Shown piece by piece: positions 1-10,229 of a DNA stretch of 64,000 bases. The position numbers and the translations under genes were made by a program. The DNA is taken from positions 496,001 through 560,000 of the forward strand of contig NZ_JACCHP010000001.1 of the NCBI RefSeq assembly GCF_016031625.1, given 5' to 3'. The notes below the pieces were generated by a model. It ran no database searches and was not told where the DNA came from. It worked only from the letters and a program-made list of their open reading frames with translations. The DNA comes from Bradyrhizobium agreste (lineage in GTDB: Bacteria > Pseudomonadota > Alphaproteobacteria > Rhizobiales > Xanthobacteraceae). Each line of letters starts with the position of its first letter. Position 1 is the stretch's first letter.

Positions 1-569
1 TCACGGTGAACTACCGTGAGGCGTATGGCATGTTCGCCAGCAACGGCATCCTGTTCAACCATGAGAGTCCGATTCGCGGCGAGACGTTCGTGACGCGCAA
101 GATCACCCGCGCTGTCGCCGCCATCGAGGTCGGCCTCGAGAACAAGCTTTATCTCGGCAATCTCGACGCCAAGCGCGACTGGGGCCATGCTCGCGACTAT
201 ATCGAGGGCATGCACAGGATCCTGCAGGTCGACGAGCCCGGTGACTTCGTGCTAGCGACCGGCGAGACGCGGTCGGTCCGCGAGTTCGTCGAGTTGGCGT
301 TTGCCGAGGTCGGACGCAGCATCGAATGGCGCGGCAAGGGCATCGAGGAGGTCGGCGTCGACAAGACGTCTGGCAAGACCTTGGTGCAGATCGATCCGAC
401 CTATTTCCGTCCGACCGAGGTTGATCTCCTGATCGGCGACGCAAGCAAGGCGCGCGCGAAACTCGGCTGGGCGCCGAAGACGCCGTTCTCGCAATTGGTG
501 AAGGAAATGGTCGCTAGCGATCTCGTCCAAGCGAGGCAGGACGCAGCCGATGGCAAGCACGGCGTTTGA
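1..569 (+). CDS. gmd: GDP-mannose 4,6-dehydratase, 3' part (Gmd/NoeL)
   Basis: This is the C-terminal half of a GDP-mannose 4,6-dehydratase; the gene begins left of the window and the frame enters at base 3. The enzyme turns GDP-mannose into GDP-4-keto-6-deoxymannose, the first step to GDP-fucose. The fragment begins with the family block [20 protein letters not shown] and continues through [13 protein letters not shown] and the [13 protein letters not shown] stretch typical of Gmd. It overlaps nolK by 20 bases, so the two are translated together. In rhizobia this pair (noeL-nolK) supplies GDP-fucose for Nod-factor fucosylation. That role is inferred from the neighbour and the nod-box-like site, because no nodZ is visible here. 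Confidence 0.95.
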   Translation, partial: TVNYREAYGMFASNGILFNHESPIRGETFVTRKITRAVAAIEVGLENKLYLGNLDAKRDWGHARDYIEGMHRILQVDEPGDFVLATGETRSVREFVELAFAEVGRSIEWRGKGIEEVGVDKTSGKTLVQIDPTYFRPTEVDLLIGDASKARAKLGWAPKTPFSQLVKEMVASDLVQARQDAADGKHGV

Positions 570-1557
570 GCTGAAGGGCAAGAGGGTTTTCGTCGCAGGC
601 CATCGCGGCATGGTCGGCGCGGCGCTGATGCGTCGGCTGGCGCGCGAACAGGCCGATCTCTTGACGGTGTCGCGCAGCGAGGTCGACCTGCGCGACCAGG
701 CCGCGGTGAATGCCTGGTTTGCCGCGAAGCGGCCGCAGGCCGTGTTCCTCGCCGCCGCTAAGGTTGGCGGCATCGTCGCCAACAACACACTGCGCGCCGA
801 GTTTCTCTACGACAATCTGGCGATATCGAGCAACGTGATCCAGGCGGCCCATGCCACTAGATGCGAGAAGCTGATGTTCTTCGGCTCCTCCTGCATTTAT
901 CCGCGCCTGGCGCCGCAGCCGCTGCGAGAGGATTCGATGTTGGCGGGCCCGCTGGAGCCGACCAACGAACCCTATGCCATCGCCAAGATCGCCGGCCTCA
1001 AGATGGCCGAGGCCTATCGCAGCCAGTACGGCGCCGATTTCATAAGCGTGATGCCGACCAATCTCTACGGCCCCGGCGACAATTATCACCCCGAATACAG
1101 CCACGTCATCGCCGCGCTGATCCGCCGCTTCCACGAGGCCAAGATTTCGGGCGGCGGCAATGTGGTGGTGTGGGGCACCGGCACGCCGCGCCGGGAATTT
1201 CTCTACGTCGACGATCTCGCCGACGCCTGCATCCATCTGATGAAGACCTATTCCTCGCCGGAATTGGTCAATATCGGTACCGGCGAGGACATCAGCATCG
1301 CCGAGTTAGCACTTATGGTGGCGGCCGCCGTCGGTTTTCGCGGTGAGATCAGCTTCGACGCGTCGCGCCCGGACGGCACGCCGCGCAAGCTGCTCGACGT
1401 CGGGCGGCTGTCCGGGCTCGGCTGGCGCGCCACGACCTCGCTCGAGGACGGGATTCGGCTGGCGTACCTGGCGTATCGGGCCGACAGCGACGGACGGCAC
1501 CCGAGTGATCTGCCTGTTCCCGATAACGGGCCGATCCTACGTATCAATCGGCGGTGA
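550..1557 (+). CDS. nolK: GDP-L-fucose synthase NolK
   Basis: This 335-residue short-chain dehydrogenase is of the Fcl/WcaG type. It epimerises and reduces GDP-4-keto-6-deoxymannose to GDP-L-fucose with NADPH. The N-terminal nucleotide-binding motif GHRGMVGAA is at about residues 18-26, the SSCIYP block near 116-121 and the catalytic YAIAK near 140. Length is normal for the family. The start codon lies inside the end of gmd, which indicates translational coupling. Together the two genes complete the GDP-fucose pathway. In symbiotic rhizobia the product feeds the fucosyltransferase NodZ, but a role in surface polysaccharide cannot be excluded. Confidence 0.95.
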   Translation: MASTAFELKGKRVFVAGHRGMVGAALMRRLAREQADLLTVSRSEVDLRDQAAVNAWFAAKRPQAVFLAAAKVGGIVANNTLRAEFLYDNLAISSNVIQAAHATRCEKLMFFGSSCIYPRLAPQPLREDSMLAGPLEPTNEPYAIAKIAGLKMAEAYRSQYGADFISVMPTNLYGPGDNYHPEYSHVIAALIRRFHEAKISGGGNVVVWGTGTPRREFLYVDDLADACIHLMKTYSSPELVNIGTGEDISIAELALMVAAAVGFRGEISFDASRPDGTPRKLLDVGRLSGLGWRATTSLEDGIRLAYLAYRADSDGRHPSDLPVPDNGPILRINRR

Positions 1558-1559
1558 AC

Positions 1560-1606
1560 GTCCACCCTAGCTGACCTCACGTAACAATCAATTTTGCTTC
1601 CTAGTT
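1560..1606 (+). promoter_or_regulatory. nod-box-like element
   Basis: Just after nolK lies a match to the 3' half of the rhizobial nod box. Bases 1583-1595 read AACAATCAATTTT, against the consensus core AACAATCRATTTT. A GTCCA block at 1560 resembles the left end (ATCCA). The spacing between the halves is about 4 bases short and the following pyrimidine/purine block is poor. NodD, a LysR regulator, binds such sites with flavonoids. The orientation would drive the next plus-strand gene, whose ATG is about 365 bases away. I see no gene in the rest of the interval up to 1971. Confidence 0.5.
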
Positions 1607-1971
1607 GAGCGCGGATGGCAAGACGATCGCCCAGGGGATTGGATGATCGACCTCCTTGGTGGCTTCAGCGTGATTGGGTTGAACCTGGGATCATGGTCCT
1701 TATGTGGACGCCTCAGGCGCGCCGTGGCTTTGTCGTTGACCGCGTCTTTGCCATTGGCAATCAGGCCCAGAGCAGCTTGGCCTCCTTGCGTGCAAGGTCT
1801 CGTGTCCGAGGGCACCATCAGGACCGATGGTGCCGAAGCGGTGCCGACCGAACGCTGGGTACTTGAGAACGTATGTCGCTTTGTCGCGTTGACGCTTACG
1901 GCGGGAAACGGCACGCCTTGATCATCCGTATGTAGCGATACCGGATACGGTAGTTGACGAAGACCAAAGGC

Positions 1972-4683
1972 ATGTCTAAAGCCCGGACGTATACGCGTCG
2001 TACGATGCTGTTGGGCAGTAGCTTCTTGGGTAGCGCGTTGTTCGGGGGCGTTATGGTGCCTACACCCAATCGGCCGCAGCGCAACGTTGCCATGGTGTTG
2101 GAGGCGGCCGACTCTCCCTTCGTCGTTGGGTGCACACAAGACGGCATTACCTCGTTGCGTTATCGTAACGATACGTATGACACGGATTATGTTCTGCCTG
2201 GAGCCGTGCTGGGGACGGCTCACGCTAGAGTTCGCCGTGCCGGTTCCGAGTGGCATACGCTTCGAACCAGCGTTGATGCAACGAAGCCGATGCAAAGCGC
2301 GGCCCTTGAACTAGCAGCCCGTGATGCCGGTGTCCTTCTCACGACCCGCCTCGCAGTCGACGAGGCTGGATTGACGTGGGAGATCATGCTGCAGAACGAC
2401 GCCATGGCGAGCGTGGAGGTTGGCGACCTCTATTTGCCCATGCCGATGAACACCGATTTTCCGGCAGGGCAACCGGTATCGGGGGCTGTTTTGAAGCACA
2501 GCTTCGTCTCGGGGCATGGATCGCACATCTTCTGGATTCGCGGCAACAGCGCCGGTCCCTTCCTCATGCTCTTACCGGACGCGGACACGTCACTGGAATA
2601 TTGGGATGTCCACAAGGATTCGGCCGAAGCCAGTGGGACGTGGTGCGCCTACATCTTGGGTGGGGCGGCCGCCGGCGAGGCAGTGGCGGGCGGGACTCGC
2701 TGGCGACAGCCGACCCATTCCCTGTCCCTGTCGCCGGCCGAGCAACGGCATTACCGTCTCCGCTTCCAGTGGGTTGCCGATTACGAGGCGGCGCGCAGGG
2801 CTATCGCGAACGCCGGTCTGGTGGACGTGGAAGTAATGCCCGGCATGACGGTTCCCAACGACCTGCATGTCGACATCGCGCTCGCGTCCTCCATTCCGGT
2901 GGAGCGAATCGAAGCGGAATTTACCGACGACACGGTGGTGCAACGGTTGCCGGATCGGGCTGGCAGGCAACTGTGGCGGGTCCGGTTTTCGCGATTGGGC
3001 GAGAACCGGCTGACCCTGCACCAGCCTGGTGCGCGCCAGACCTTTCTTGAATTCTTCGCTACCGAGCCCGTCGAGACGATGATGAAGAAGCGCGCAACCT
3101 TCATCGTGAAGCGGCAGCATCGTGACCCTTCCAAATGGTACGACAGTTTGTTTGGCGAGTGGAATATGGAGACGCAGGTCCTGCTTGGCCCGGACAATTA
3201 CGACCGGATCAAGGGCTGGCGCATCTACGAGGTGACGTGCGACGATCCCGGGTTGAGCAAGCCCGCTTACCTCGCGACCAAGAATGCCGAGCATCCTGAT
3301 GTGGCGGAAGTGGCGGCGCTGGATCGGTATATAGATACGTTCGTCTGGGGCGGGCTGCAACGTACCACACAGGAGGCATACGCCTACGGCCTTTACGGCA
3401 TACCCGATTGGAAGCAGAACAGGGAAAGCCGCGATCCCGGCCCAAAGGGTCGCCTGCATATCTGGCGGCCTTATGACTATCCGCACATCTTCGCGATGTA
3501 TTTGGCCATGCACCGCATCGCGCGTGACCATCCCGCGATACCCACCCGCCAGAGCGCACGAGATTATTTGGTACGCGCCTATGGTACGGCGCTGGCCATG
3601 TTCACGGTGCCGATGCGCGTGGTGATGTGGTCTGCCTACCACACCGGCTTTTACAACGAATGTGTGATCCCCGAACTGGTTTCGGCGCTCAAGACGGCGG
3701 GCTTGATGCGCGAGGCGACGACTTTGGAGGCGCACTGGGCGCGTAAGGTGCGCGCCTTCGTCGATCCGAAGGCCGACCTGTTCGGGTCGGAATATGCGTT
3801 CGATTCCACAGGCTTCGAATCAACGCAGGCACTGGCGCGCTCGGCCCTTGACGACCCTGTCGCCATGGGGGTTTCGAAGGCGGCAGCCCGTGCCTTCGCG
3901 GAGCGCCAGATCGCTGCAAACCTGTTCTGCCGTGGCTGGCTGGAACCTGCTTATTACTACCTGGGCAGCGATTATCGCGGGACTGCGGGCGACGCCTATA
4001 CGCTGACCTACATGGCGCAGATGGGCGGCTGGGCGCTGCTTGATCATGCGCTGAACGATGCAGACGACCCGCATCCGCTTCTTCGTCTCGGCTATGCGTC
4101 ACAACTCAGCGCGTGGGCTTTGCTGAACAGCGGCCCTGCGTCGGCCGGTCATGGCTATTGGTATCCGGGCGAGGAGAATGACGGCGCGGCCGGTGGCGGC
4201 TTCGAGCCGGCGCCGAGCGGGACCACATGGCTCGGTCAGCCGCATCGCCGTGGATCGTGGTATTACTCGTGTGAGATCGACCTGGGATTTTGTGGGGCGG
4301 TCCGCGCTGCCGCGACGATCGTTGCCGACGATCCCATCTTTGGACAGGTTTGTTACGGTGGCACCATGGAGACGTTCGCTCACACCCTGCGTATCTGGCC
4401 ACGTGATGGCGTGCGGCGACGGCTCAACGTGCGCCTCCAGTCTCTCCGATTGGACTTGGTCCTGCTCGACGCCCGATTCCGGGCGGATCGACCAATCATT
4501 CTGAATTTGGGGGAGGGGCGGATCAGCCTTACGCCTGAGCCCTTTGCTCCATCTGCATCGGGAGTGACGTTCGAATTGCGGTACGATGACGGGAGGAAGC
4601 GCAAGGAAGTCGTCGACATCACGGACAGCCAGATCGTCGTCCGCTTGCCTGCGGCGCGCTTACCGCGGGGTGAGGTTCGCTAG
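1972..4683 (+). CDS. Large Tat-exported protein, DUF5695-like
   Basis: This 903-residue protein is probably exported. Its N-terminus has a twin-arginine signal (TRRTMLLGSS, arginines at 9-10) followed by a hydrophobic stretch. I chose the ATG at 1972 over an upstream TTG at 1954 because it sits closer to the Tat motif. The middle contains the aromatic-rich block HIWRPYDYPHIFAMYLAMHR (about residues 490-510) that I associate with the DUF5695 family. That family has an alpha/alpha-toroid look reminiscent of carbohydrate-active enzymes. Function and substrate are unknown. The nod-box-like site upstream and the neighbouring nolK suggest a symbiosis-related role, but that is inference. Confidence 0.75.
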   Translation: MSKARTYTRRTMLLGSSFLGSALFGGVMVPTPNRPQRNVAMVLEAADSPFVVGCTQDGITSLRYRNDTYDTDYVLPGAVLGTAHARVRRAGSEWHTLRTSVDATKPMQSAALELAARDAGVLLTTRLAVDEAGLTWEIMLQNDAMASVEVGDLYLPMPMNTDFPAGQPVSGAVLKHSFVSGHGSHIFWIRGNSAGPFLMLLPDADTSLEYWDVHKDSAEASGTWCAYILGGAAAGEAVAGGTRWRQPTHSLSLSPAEQRHYRLRFQWVADYEAARRAIANAGLVDVEVMPGMTVPNDLHVDIALASSIPVERIEAEFTDDTVVQRLPDRAGRQLWRVRFSRLGENRLTLHQPGARQTFLEFFATEPVETMMKKRATFIVKRQHRDPSKWYDSLFGEWNMETQVLLGPDNYDRIKGWRIYEVTCDDPGLSKPAYLATKNAEHPDVAEVAALDRYIDTFVWGGLQRTTQEAYAYGLYGIPDWKQNRESRDPGPKGRLHIWRPYDYPHIFAMYLAMHRIARDHPAIPTRQSARDYLVRAYGTALAMFTVPMRVVMWSAYHTGFYNECVIPELVSALKTAGLMREATTLEAHWARKVRAFVDPKADLFGSEYAFDSTGFESTQALARSALDDPVAMGVSKAAARAFAERQIAANLFCRGWLEPAYYYLGSDYRGTAGDAYTLTYMAQMGGWALLDHALNDADDPHPLLRLGYASQLSAWALLNSGPASAGHGYWYPGEENDGAAGGGFEPAPSGTTWLGQPHRRGSWYYSCEIDLGFCGAVRAAATIVADDPIFGQVCYGGTMETFAHTLRIWPRDGVRRRLNVRLQSLRLDLVLLDARFRADRPIILNLGEGRISLTPEPFAPSASGVTFELRYDDGRKRKEVVDITDSQIVVRLPAARLPRGEVR

Positions 4684-4738
4684 ATGTTTAGTACCGGGCT
4701 TTGATGGTGCATCCTTATCGCACGATTCGAAGGAAGCT

Positions 4739-4970
4739 ATAGGACAAGTTTTACACGGCTGCGCCACCACGGCGGAGGCGGTCCGTCGAGTAATACAAAA
4801 CAGTCAAGACAGCTTTAAGAGCGCTGGCTAAGCGCTACGGGATCAATCCCAACTCGGTCGCCAAGTGGAAGAGACCCGGCTCCGTCAGTGATCTGAAGAC
4901 AGGACCCAAGAAGCCAAAGTTCACCTCTCGTTCGGTGGAGGACGAAGCCTTTTTTATCAGGCGAGCATCA
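4739..4970 (+). pseudogene. IS481-family transposase remnant (N-terminal part)
   Basis: Two frames together encode the start of an IS481-type transposase. IGQVLHGCATTAEAVRR comes first. After a frameshift near 4815 come LAKRYGINPNSVAKWKR and the VEDEA block, which correspond to the N-terminal helix-turn-helix part of the family. The DDE catalytic domain is missing and sequence identity ends before the RND gene. It is a dead fragment, marking past transposition between the nod region and the efflux gene. Confidence 0.75.
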
Positions 4971-5045
4971 ACTCTCTCCTCCCCAGCGGAACCGGTCGCA
5001 GGCTCCTCCGCTCACCACACCGAGCGAACTGGCTTGAATCTATCG

Positions 5046-8000
5046 TCATTGCTCGGCCAGCTGGGCATCAGCAGCGCCGGTGAGGCCGAGCTCGGCGGCA
5101 ATCTTCGCGCGGCCGGAGCTTGCATCGGCACCGTGATCGGACGCGATAGCGACATAGACCGCCGGCAGCACGAAGAGCGTGAACAGCGTGCCGACAGACA
5201 TGCCAGCGACGAGCACGAGCCCAATCGAGAAGCGGCTCGCGGCGCCAGCTCCCGTTGCAGTCAACAAGGGTATGAAGCCCGTGACCATCGCCGCCGTAGT
5301 CATCAAGATTGGACGCAGGCGGACGCGCGCAGCTATTTCTATAGCCGAGCGACGGTCAAGCCCCTTTTTGAGCTGCAGCTCGTTGGCGAACTGAACCATT
5401 AGGATGCCGTGCTTGGAAATCAACCCGACCAGTGTCAACAATCCGACCTGGGTGTAGATGTTCATAGTCGTCCAGCCAAAGAATGGCGGGATCAAGGCGC
5501 CGACGATTGCCATCGGCACGCTGATCATGATGATGAAGGGATCGCGCAGACTTTCGAACTGCGCCGCAAGCACCAAGAAGATGATGATGATTGCAAAAGC
5601 AAAGGTAATCGCCAGCTGGTTGCCCTCGTGCACATATTGCCGGGCGTCGGCGAGAAAGTCGTGGCTGAAACCCGTGGGCAGTTTGTTTGCCTCCGCTTCG
5701 AGGAAGTCCACAGCCTGACCGATCGTGACGCCGGGCATCGGCACAGCCTGAAAGGTCGCGCAGTTGAGCTGATTGTAGTGGGTGAGCGCGTTCGGATCGG
5801 TCGCAGTCTCGATGGAGACTACGGTAGACAGCGGGAGCATCGCCCCCGTCGCAGTCTTCACATAATAGCTCCCGATTGCTTGCGGCGCCAGGCGTTCCTC
5901 ACGTGGCACCTGCGGGATCACCTGGTAGGAGCGACCCTGCAGATTGAAGCGATTGACGTAGTTACCGCCAAGTAAGGTGGCGAGCGCGCTACCGATGGTC
6001 TGCATGGTGATGCCAAGCTCGTTGGCCTTGGATCGATCAACCTTGATTCGTACCACCGGCTGGTTGAACTCGAGGTCGGAGTCGCTCACCATGAACAGGC
6101 CGCTCTTGCGCGCGGCATCTTTCAGCTTCGACATTTGCTCGTAGACGGATTGGAAGCCAAGCGTCGAATTGATCACCATCTGCACTGGTAGGCCACCAGA
6201 GCCGCCGGGAAGTGGCGGCAAGCTAAAGGCAAACGCGTTAATCCCTTCGATTTTCGACAGCTCGGCTTGGACAAGGGACTGTAGGGCGCTCGATGATCGC
6301 TTGCGCTCGTCCCATGGCTTGAGCAACATGCCGGCCATGCCACTCTGCTGGCCACTAACGCCATTGAGCACGAAACTCAAATCAGTCTCGGAAAATTTCT
6401 GTAACGCTTTCTCAAGCTTGGTCCCGTAGTAGTCGAGGTAGTCGATATTGGCGTATTTCGGCGCCTTGATGAGAGCGAATACGATACCTTGATCCTCCTC
6501 GGGTGCGAGTTCCTTGGAAATATTCATATAGAGAAAGCCGACGAGGCCCAACATGGTCAGCGCAAACAGCCCAGTAATCGGACGATAGTCGAGCGAGCGG
6601 TCGAGCTTGCGGCCGTACCATCGTGTCATGGCGCCGAACCCGCGGTTCACAACTCTTGCGACCCGCCCCTCCTCAGCGCGCTGCAGGAAGAGCGAGCACA
6701 TCATCGGCGATAGCGTCAAAGCGATCACGCCCGACACGATTACCGCTCCGGCTAGCGTAAACGCGAACTCGCGGAACAGCGCACCGGTGAGGCCGCCGAG
6801 AAATCCGATTGGGGCATATACAGCAGCCAAGGTAATCGTCATGGATATAACGGGGCCGACGATCTCTCGCGCGCCCCTCGTAGCAGCTTGGACAGGCGGC
6901 GCACCTTCTTCTAAATGGCGATGAATATTCTCCACCACCACGATCGCGTCGTCGACCACGAGACCGATCGCGAGAACCATGGCAAGAAGGGTCAGGAGAT
7001 TCAATGAAAACCCGAGCGCCAGCATCATGCTGCAGACACCAACGAGCGACAAAGGAATAGTGACTACAGGAATGATGACCGACCGCAGCGAGGCCAGGAA
7101 TAGGAAGATCACCACCACCACGACAACGACGGCCTCAATGAGCGTCTTCTCCACTTCATCGATCGATGATTGAATGAACTTGGTGGAGTCGTAGGCAACT
7201 TTCATCTTCAGTGAAGGCGGCAAGTTACGTTCGATGTCGGGAAACAGGGCCCGAACGCCTCGCACTATGTTTAGCGGATTGCCTTGCGGGCTCGCCTGAA
7301 CGCCGATAAAGACCGCGTGCTCGCCGTTCATGGCGACGCTGATGTCTGCGGTCTGCGCGGCAAGCTCGACTACGGCAATGTCTTCCATGCGCACAAAGCC
7401 GCCGTCATTGGCTTTGACGATCATGCGCTTGAAGTCATCGACGCTCCGCAGATCCGTGTTTGCAGTGACATCGGAGATAGTGAAATTGCCCTTGGTCTGG
7501 CCGGCTGCGGCCTGGAAGTTGTTAGCGGCGATTGCAGCCGAAACTTCAGCCGGCGACACGCCGTGCCCCGCCATTTTCGCAGGATCGAGCCATAGCCTCA
7601 TCGCAAAACTCTGAACGCCCAGGATGTCTGCCGCTGCGACACCATCGACGGTTGACATAACGGGTTGCACGACGCGCGAGAGGTAGTCGGAGATCGCGCT
7701 TGCCGTCAATTCCTCGCTGGAGAACGCGATATACATGACAGCGGTGGCCTGACCGGTCGATTTGGTGACGACCGGATCGTTTGATTCCTTTGGGATCAAA
7801 TATTTGACTGAGTTGACCTTGGAGAGCACCTCGGTGAGCGCCTCGTTGGGATCAAAATTCAGCTTGATGTAAACTTGGATCGTCGAGGTACCGAGCACTG
7901 ACGAGGAACTGATGTAGTCGACGCCCTCGGCGGAAGCGACTGCCTGCTCCAGGGGAGTCGTGATGAACCCCTGGATCATGTCGGCGGAGGCGCCAGGATA

Positions 8001-8150
8001 GGAAGTCGTGATATTGACGACCGTATTAGACAGCTTGGGATATTGCCGGATCGGCAGCACAGTGGCCGCGCGAAAGCCGACCAGCAGGATCAGGAGACTG
8101 ACGACAATAGACAATACCGGACGTTTGATGAAAAGCTCGGTAAACGCCAT
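5046..8150 (-). CDS. RND-family efflux permease (HAE1 type)
   Basis: This 1034-residue inner-membrane pump subunit is of the AcrB/MexB class, which exchanges protons for drugs or lipophilic molecules. The start at 8150 gives the conserved opening MAFTELFIKRPV; an in-frame start 14 codons upstream is possible. Two sets of transmembrane helices flank two large periplasmic loops. The helix-4 stretch AIGLVVDDAIVVVENIHRH carries the conserved acidic proton-relay residues. Length is standard. No membrane-fusion or outer-membrane partner is adjacent, so it must pair with components elsewhere or be an orphan. Rhizobial relatives include NolG, but I cannot assign that name from sequence alone. Confidence 0.9.
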   Translation of the reverse strand: MAFTELFIKRPVLSIVVSLLILLVGFRAATVLPIRQYPKLSNTVVNITTSYPGASADMIQGFITTPLEQAVASAEGVDYISSSSVLGTSTIQVYIKLNFDPNEALTEVLSKVNSVKYLIPKESNDPVVTKSTGQATAVMYIAFSSEELTASAISDYLSRVVQPVMSTVDGVAAADILGVQSFAMRLWLDPAKMAGHGVSPAEVSAAIAANNFQAAAGQTKGNFTISDVTANTDLRSVDDFKRMIVKANDGGFVRMEDIAVVELAAQTADISVAMNGEHAVFIGVQASPQGNPLNIVRGVRALFPDIERNLPPSLKMKVAYDSTKFIQSSIDEVEKTLIEAVVVVVVVIFLFLASLRSVIIPVVTIPLSLVGVCSMMLALGFSLNLLTLLAMVLAIGLVVDDAIVVVENIHRHLEEGAPPVQAATRGAREIVGPVISMTITLAAVYAPIGFLGGLTGALFREFAFTLAGAVIVSGVIALTLSPMMCSLFLQRAEEGRVARVVNRGFGAMTRWYGRKLDRSLDYRPITGLFALTMLGLVGFLYMNISKELAPEEDQGIVFALIKAPKYANIDYLDYYGTKLEKALQKFSETDLSFVLNGVSGQQSGMAGMLLKPWDERKRSSSALQSLVQAELSKIEGINAFAFSLPPLPGGSGGLPVQMVINSTLGFQSVYEQMSKLKDAARKSGLFMVSDSDLEFNQPVVRIKVDRSKANELGITMQTIGSALATLLGGNYVNRFNLQGRSYQVIPQVPREERLAPQAIGSYYVKTATGAMLPLSTVVSIETATDPNALTHYNQLNCATFQAVPMPGVTIGQAVDFLEAEANKLPTGFSHDFLADARQYVHEGNQLAITFAFAIIIIFLVLAAQFESLRDPFIIMISVPMAIVGALIPPFFGWTTMNIYTQVGLLTLVGLISKHGILMVQFANELQLKKGLDRRSAIEIAARVRLRPILMTTAAMVTGFIPLLTATGAGAASRFSIGLVLVAGMSVGTLFTLFVLPAVYVAIASDHGADASSGRAKIAAELGLTGAADAQLAEQ

Positions 8151-8192
8151 CTCGACTCGCATTTCCAGAGGGGGATGCAAATACGCCAGCAA

Positions 8193-9027
8193 ATTGCGGC
8201 AATGATTATCAATGCGGCGACTGCGCTAAAGCCCGTAATATGAGGGAAGCATTATCGGCTACTCTAAAGACTCACACGTTGCGGAGCATAGCGTGCCCAA
8301 TCCTCCGCTTCTTCACCTTCGTCGCTTGAATGCAGGTTGGTTGCGCTGTTCTGATCACTCATCGCGATCTCGAATAGTGGGCACCTTTTTGAGACACAGC
8401 CCCCTAGTCTTTTTTGCGTGCAGCCGGCCAACGGTCAGACTCAAGATGTTCGTCCTCACACCTGATTGGAACGCAACGACTTCTAGCAAGGCGTCACTTC
8501 GGGCTTCGCGCCGCCCGTCGATCGAATGATCCGGGTTCGAGATCGAAAGTACAAACGACCTGACGGGTGCTCAACTCTACAAAGGTAAGTGGGCAATATT
8601 GAATGGGCTGCAAAACACTATACCAAGGTTTGTCGAAACGCTCGCTGATCGCAGACTCGCGAAACTTGTGACCTTGCCAGACGCAAAGTTCTCGATCCTA
8701 ACAGTATTCCGCAAGCCCCCTCTCGCATCGCTAACTCGCTGAACAACGTCTGCTCGGAGTTCGCCCTTGGTACCAACACGGTCGGAACGGTTGGCTTGAG
8801 CACTTCTTCCAGCTCAATATGCTGCGTAATGCTGGCTATGCAGTGCGCTACGGAGTTGCGCAACGCCAGTATTACGTTGTCGATCAGCCGGGCGATCCAA
8901 CGTAGGCTGCTGCACAAAGCGCCGCGGGGCGTCGCAGTGGACTGTGGGCGGCGTTGAGCGTGTCACCGTCCAGAAGTTCAAGATACTGGAGTCGGTCAAC
9001 AGTCTCTAAATGCATTGGCAATCGCAA
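8193..9027. other. Degenerate region without recognisable gene
   Basis: About 830 bases upstream of the RND gene contain only short frames in all six directions, none with a recognisable family or a good ribosome-binding site. The fragments near 8800-8900 look like broken coding DNA but cannot be named. No membrane-fusion partner gene for the efflux pump can be seen here. Confidence 0.6.
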
Positions 9028-9548
9028 TTAGCCTTTCTCCCGAGCGGAATTCATCGAGCGCGGCGCGGAGAGTCCACGATTGAACGCAAGGGCCCGCTGA
9101 CGTTCTTCCTTGCCGAGATACCGGTTGCGACGGCTCATCGCGAGCCCATCCTGCTCGCGAACGGTCGGTACGGTGAAGAGCTCGATTGGGCGATTGAGAT
9201 CAATCGCCATGCGACGCACGACTGCGCATTGCTGAAAATCCTTCTGGCAAAAAAACAGGGCTGCACCATGTTCAACAACTGGCATACGACAGTCGCGACA
9301 CCGCGAAAATGTCCAGGCCTGAAGGCTCCGCACAGAGGTTTGGCGAGGTCCCCCGGTTCAATTAACGTCTCGAAATGACTCGAATAAACTTCCTGTGCAT
9401 CCGGCGCAAAGAGGAACGCAACATCGGCGTCGCGGCACAGTCCCTCATCCTGCAAGAAGTCGGACGTGTAGGTGCTGAGATCCTCGTTCAGTCCGAACTG
9501 AATGGGGTCGACGAAGATGCTGACGTTCGATCGCCGGGCTCAATCAAG
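9028..9548 (-). pseudogene. panC: Pantothenate synthetase remnant (panC)
   Basis: On the minus strand two overlapping frames add up to the middle of PanC, the ligase joining pantoate and beta-alanine with ATP. The upstream frame reads SIFVDPIQFGLNEDLSTY, then DVAFLFAPDAQEVY and CGAFRPGHFRGVATVV. After a frameshift near 9260 the second frame gives FFCQKDFQQCAVVRRM and TVREQDGLAMSRRNRYL. The nucleotide-binding start (VPTMGALHxGH) and the C-terminus are missing, so the gene is dead. Some rhizobia carry vitamin-synthesis genes on symbiosis islands or plasmids, which may explain the origin. Confidence 0.8.
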
Positions 9549-9730
9549 CCAGCCCCGCGTCAGATCGTGCCAGCGGCCGAGTGAGCGCATAGCCGCGCGC
9601 CAAAATGCGCGCTTACCATCGTCATATGCCGGAGGGCCCGGAAGTCGACGTCGCCTTTTTTGCTGAATGAAAGAGGCTGCCTCGCCTTACTTTGCCAACA
9701 CCAGGATCGCAGTCGAGCGCGGCCTCAACG

Positions 9731-9919
9731 TCAGAGGGCGACTCTTCGCTTAAACCATTTCCTTGGTAGGCCAATGTAGTAGCCACGCCTCCGAAGTTCC
9801 GGCTCGGGCCTGTTGAGCGTTTCGCAAATGGATTCCACAGGCGCGCCTGCATCAACAAGCTCGCGCAACAGTTCATCTTCCCGTCTGGTCCAGCGAGGAG
9901 AGCGGAGAGCCGCCTTCAA
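9731..9919 (-). CDS. Small SANT/Myb-like or GcrA-like helical protein
   Basis: A 62-residue frame reads RWTRREDELLRELVDAG, then SICETLNRPEPELRRRG and ends GLPRKWFKRRVAL. This pattern (W/T-EDELL, then a second helix and a recognition-like helix) resembles small SANT/Myb-like DNA-binding proteins common in Rhizobiales. It is the only frame in this decayed stretch that looks intact, but its promoter and ribosome-binding site are not obvious. It may be a live small gene or a remnant. Its function is unknown. Confidence 0.5.
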   Translation of the reverse strand: MKAALRSPRWTRREDELLRELVDAGAPVESICETLNRPEPELRRRGYYIGLPRKWFKRRVAL

Positions 9920-10229
9920 GTTAACCTCTTAGCCCTGAATTCATGCGGTTCTAGAGAAGAACTGTCCGCCAGCCCCGTCCAACCTGTTCCGTGCCGAGCG
10001 CATTGCCAAGCTTGCTCTGCGATCTCCGCGTTCATGTTCTGGAATGCGCAGTACAGTCCCAATCCGGATGACGAAAACTCATCTGAACAGATTTAAGTGT
10101 GATCAACTGTATGGCCTCCCCCCATAGCGTCGCCTCGGCTACCCAGTGATCGTGTCCTCATAAATGCCGGCGGAGGAATTCCTTCGAAAGCTATACGTTG
10201 GCATAGCCGAAGCTGCTCCTATGCCAACG

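Noticed and set aside
2590..3735. 381-codon open frame on the minus strand
   Set aside because: Antisense to the DUF5695-like gene; no domain and no plausible start.
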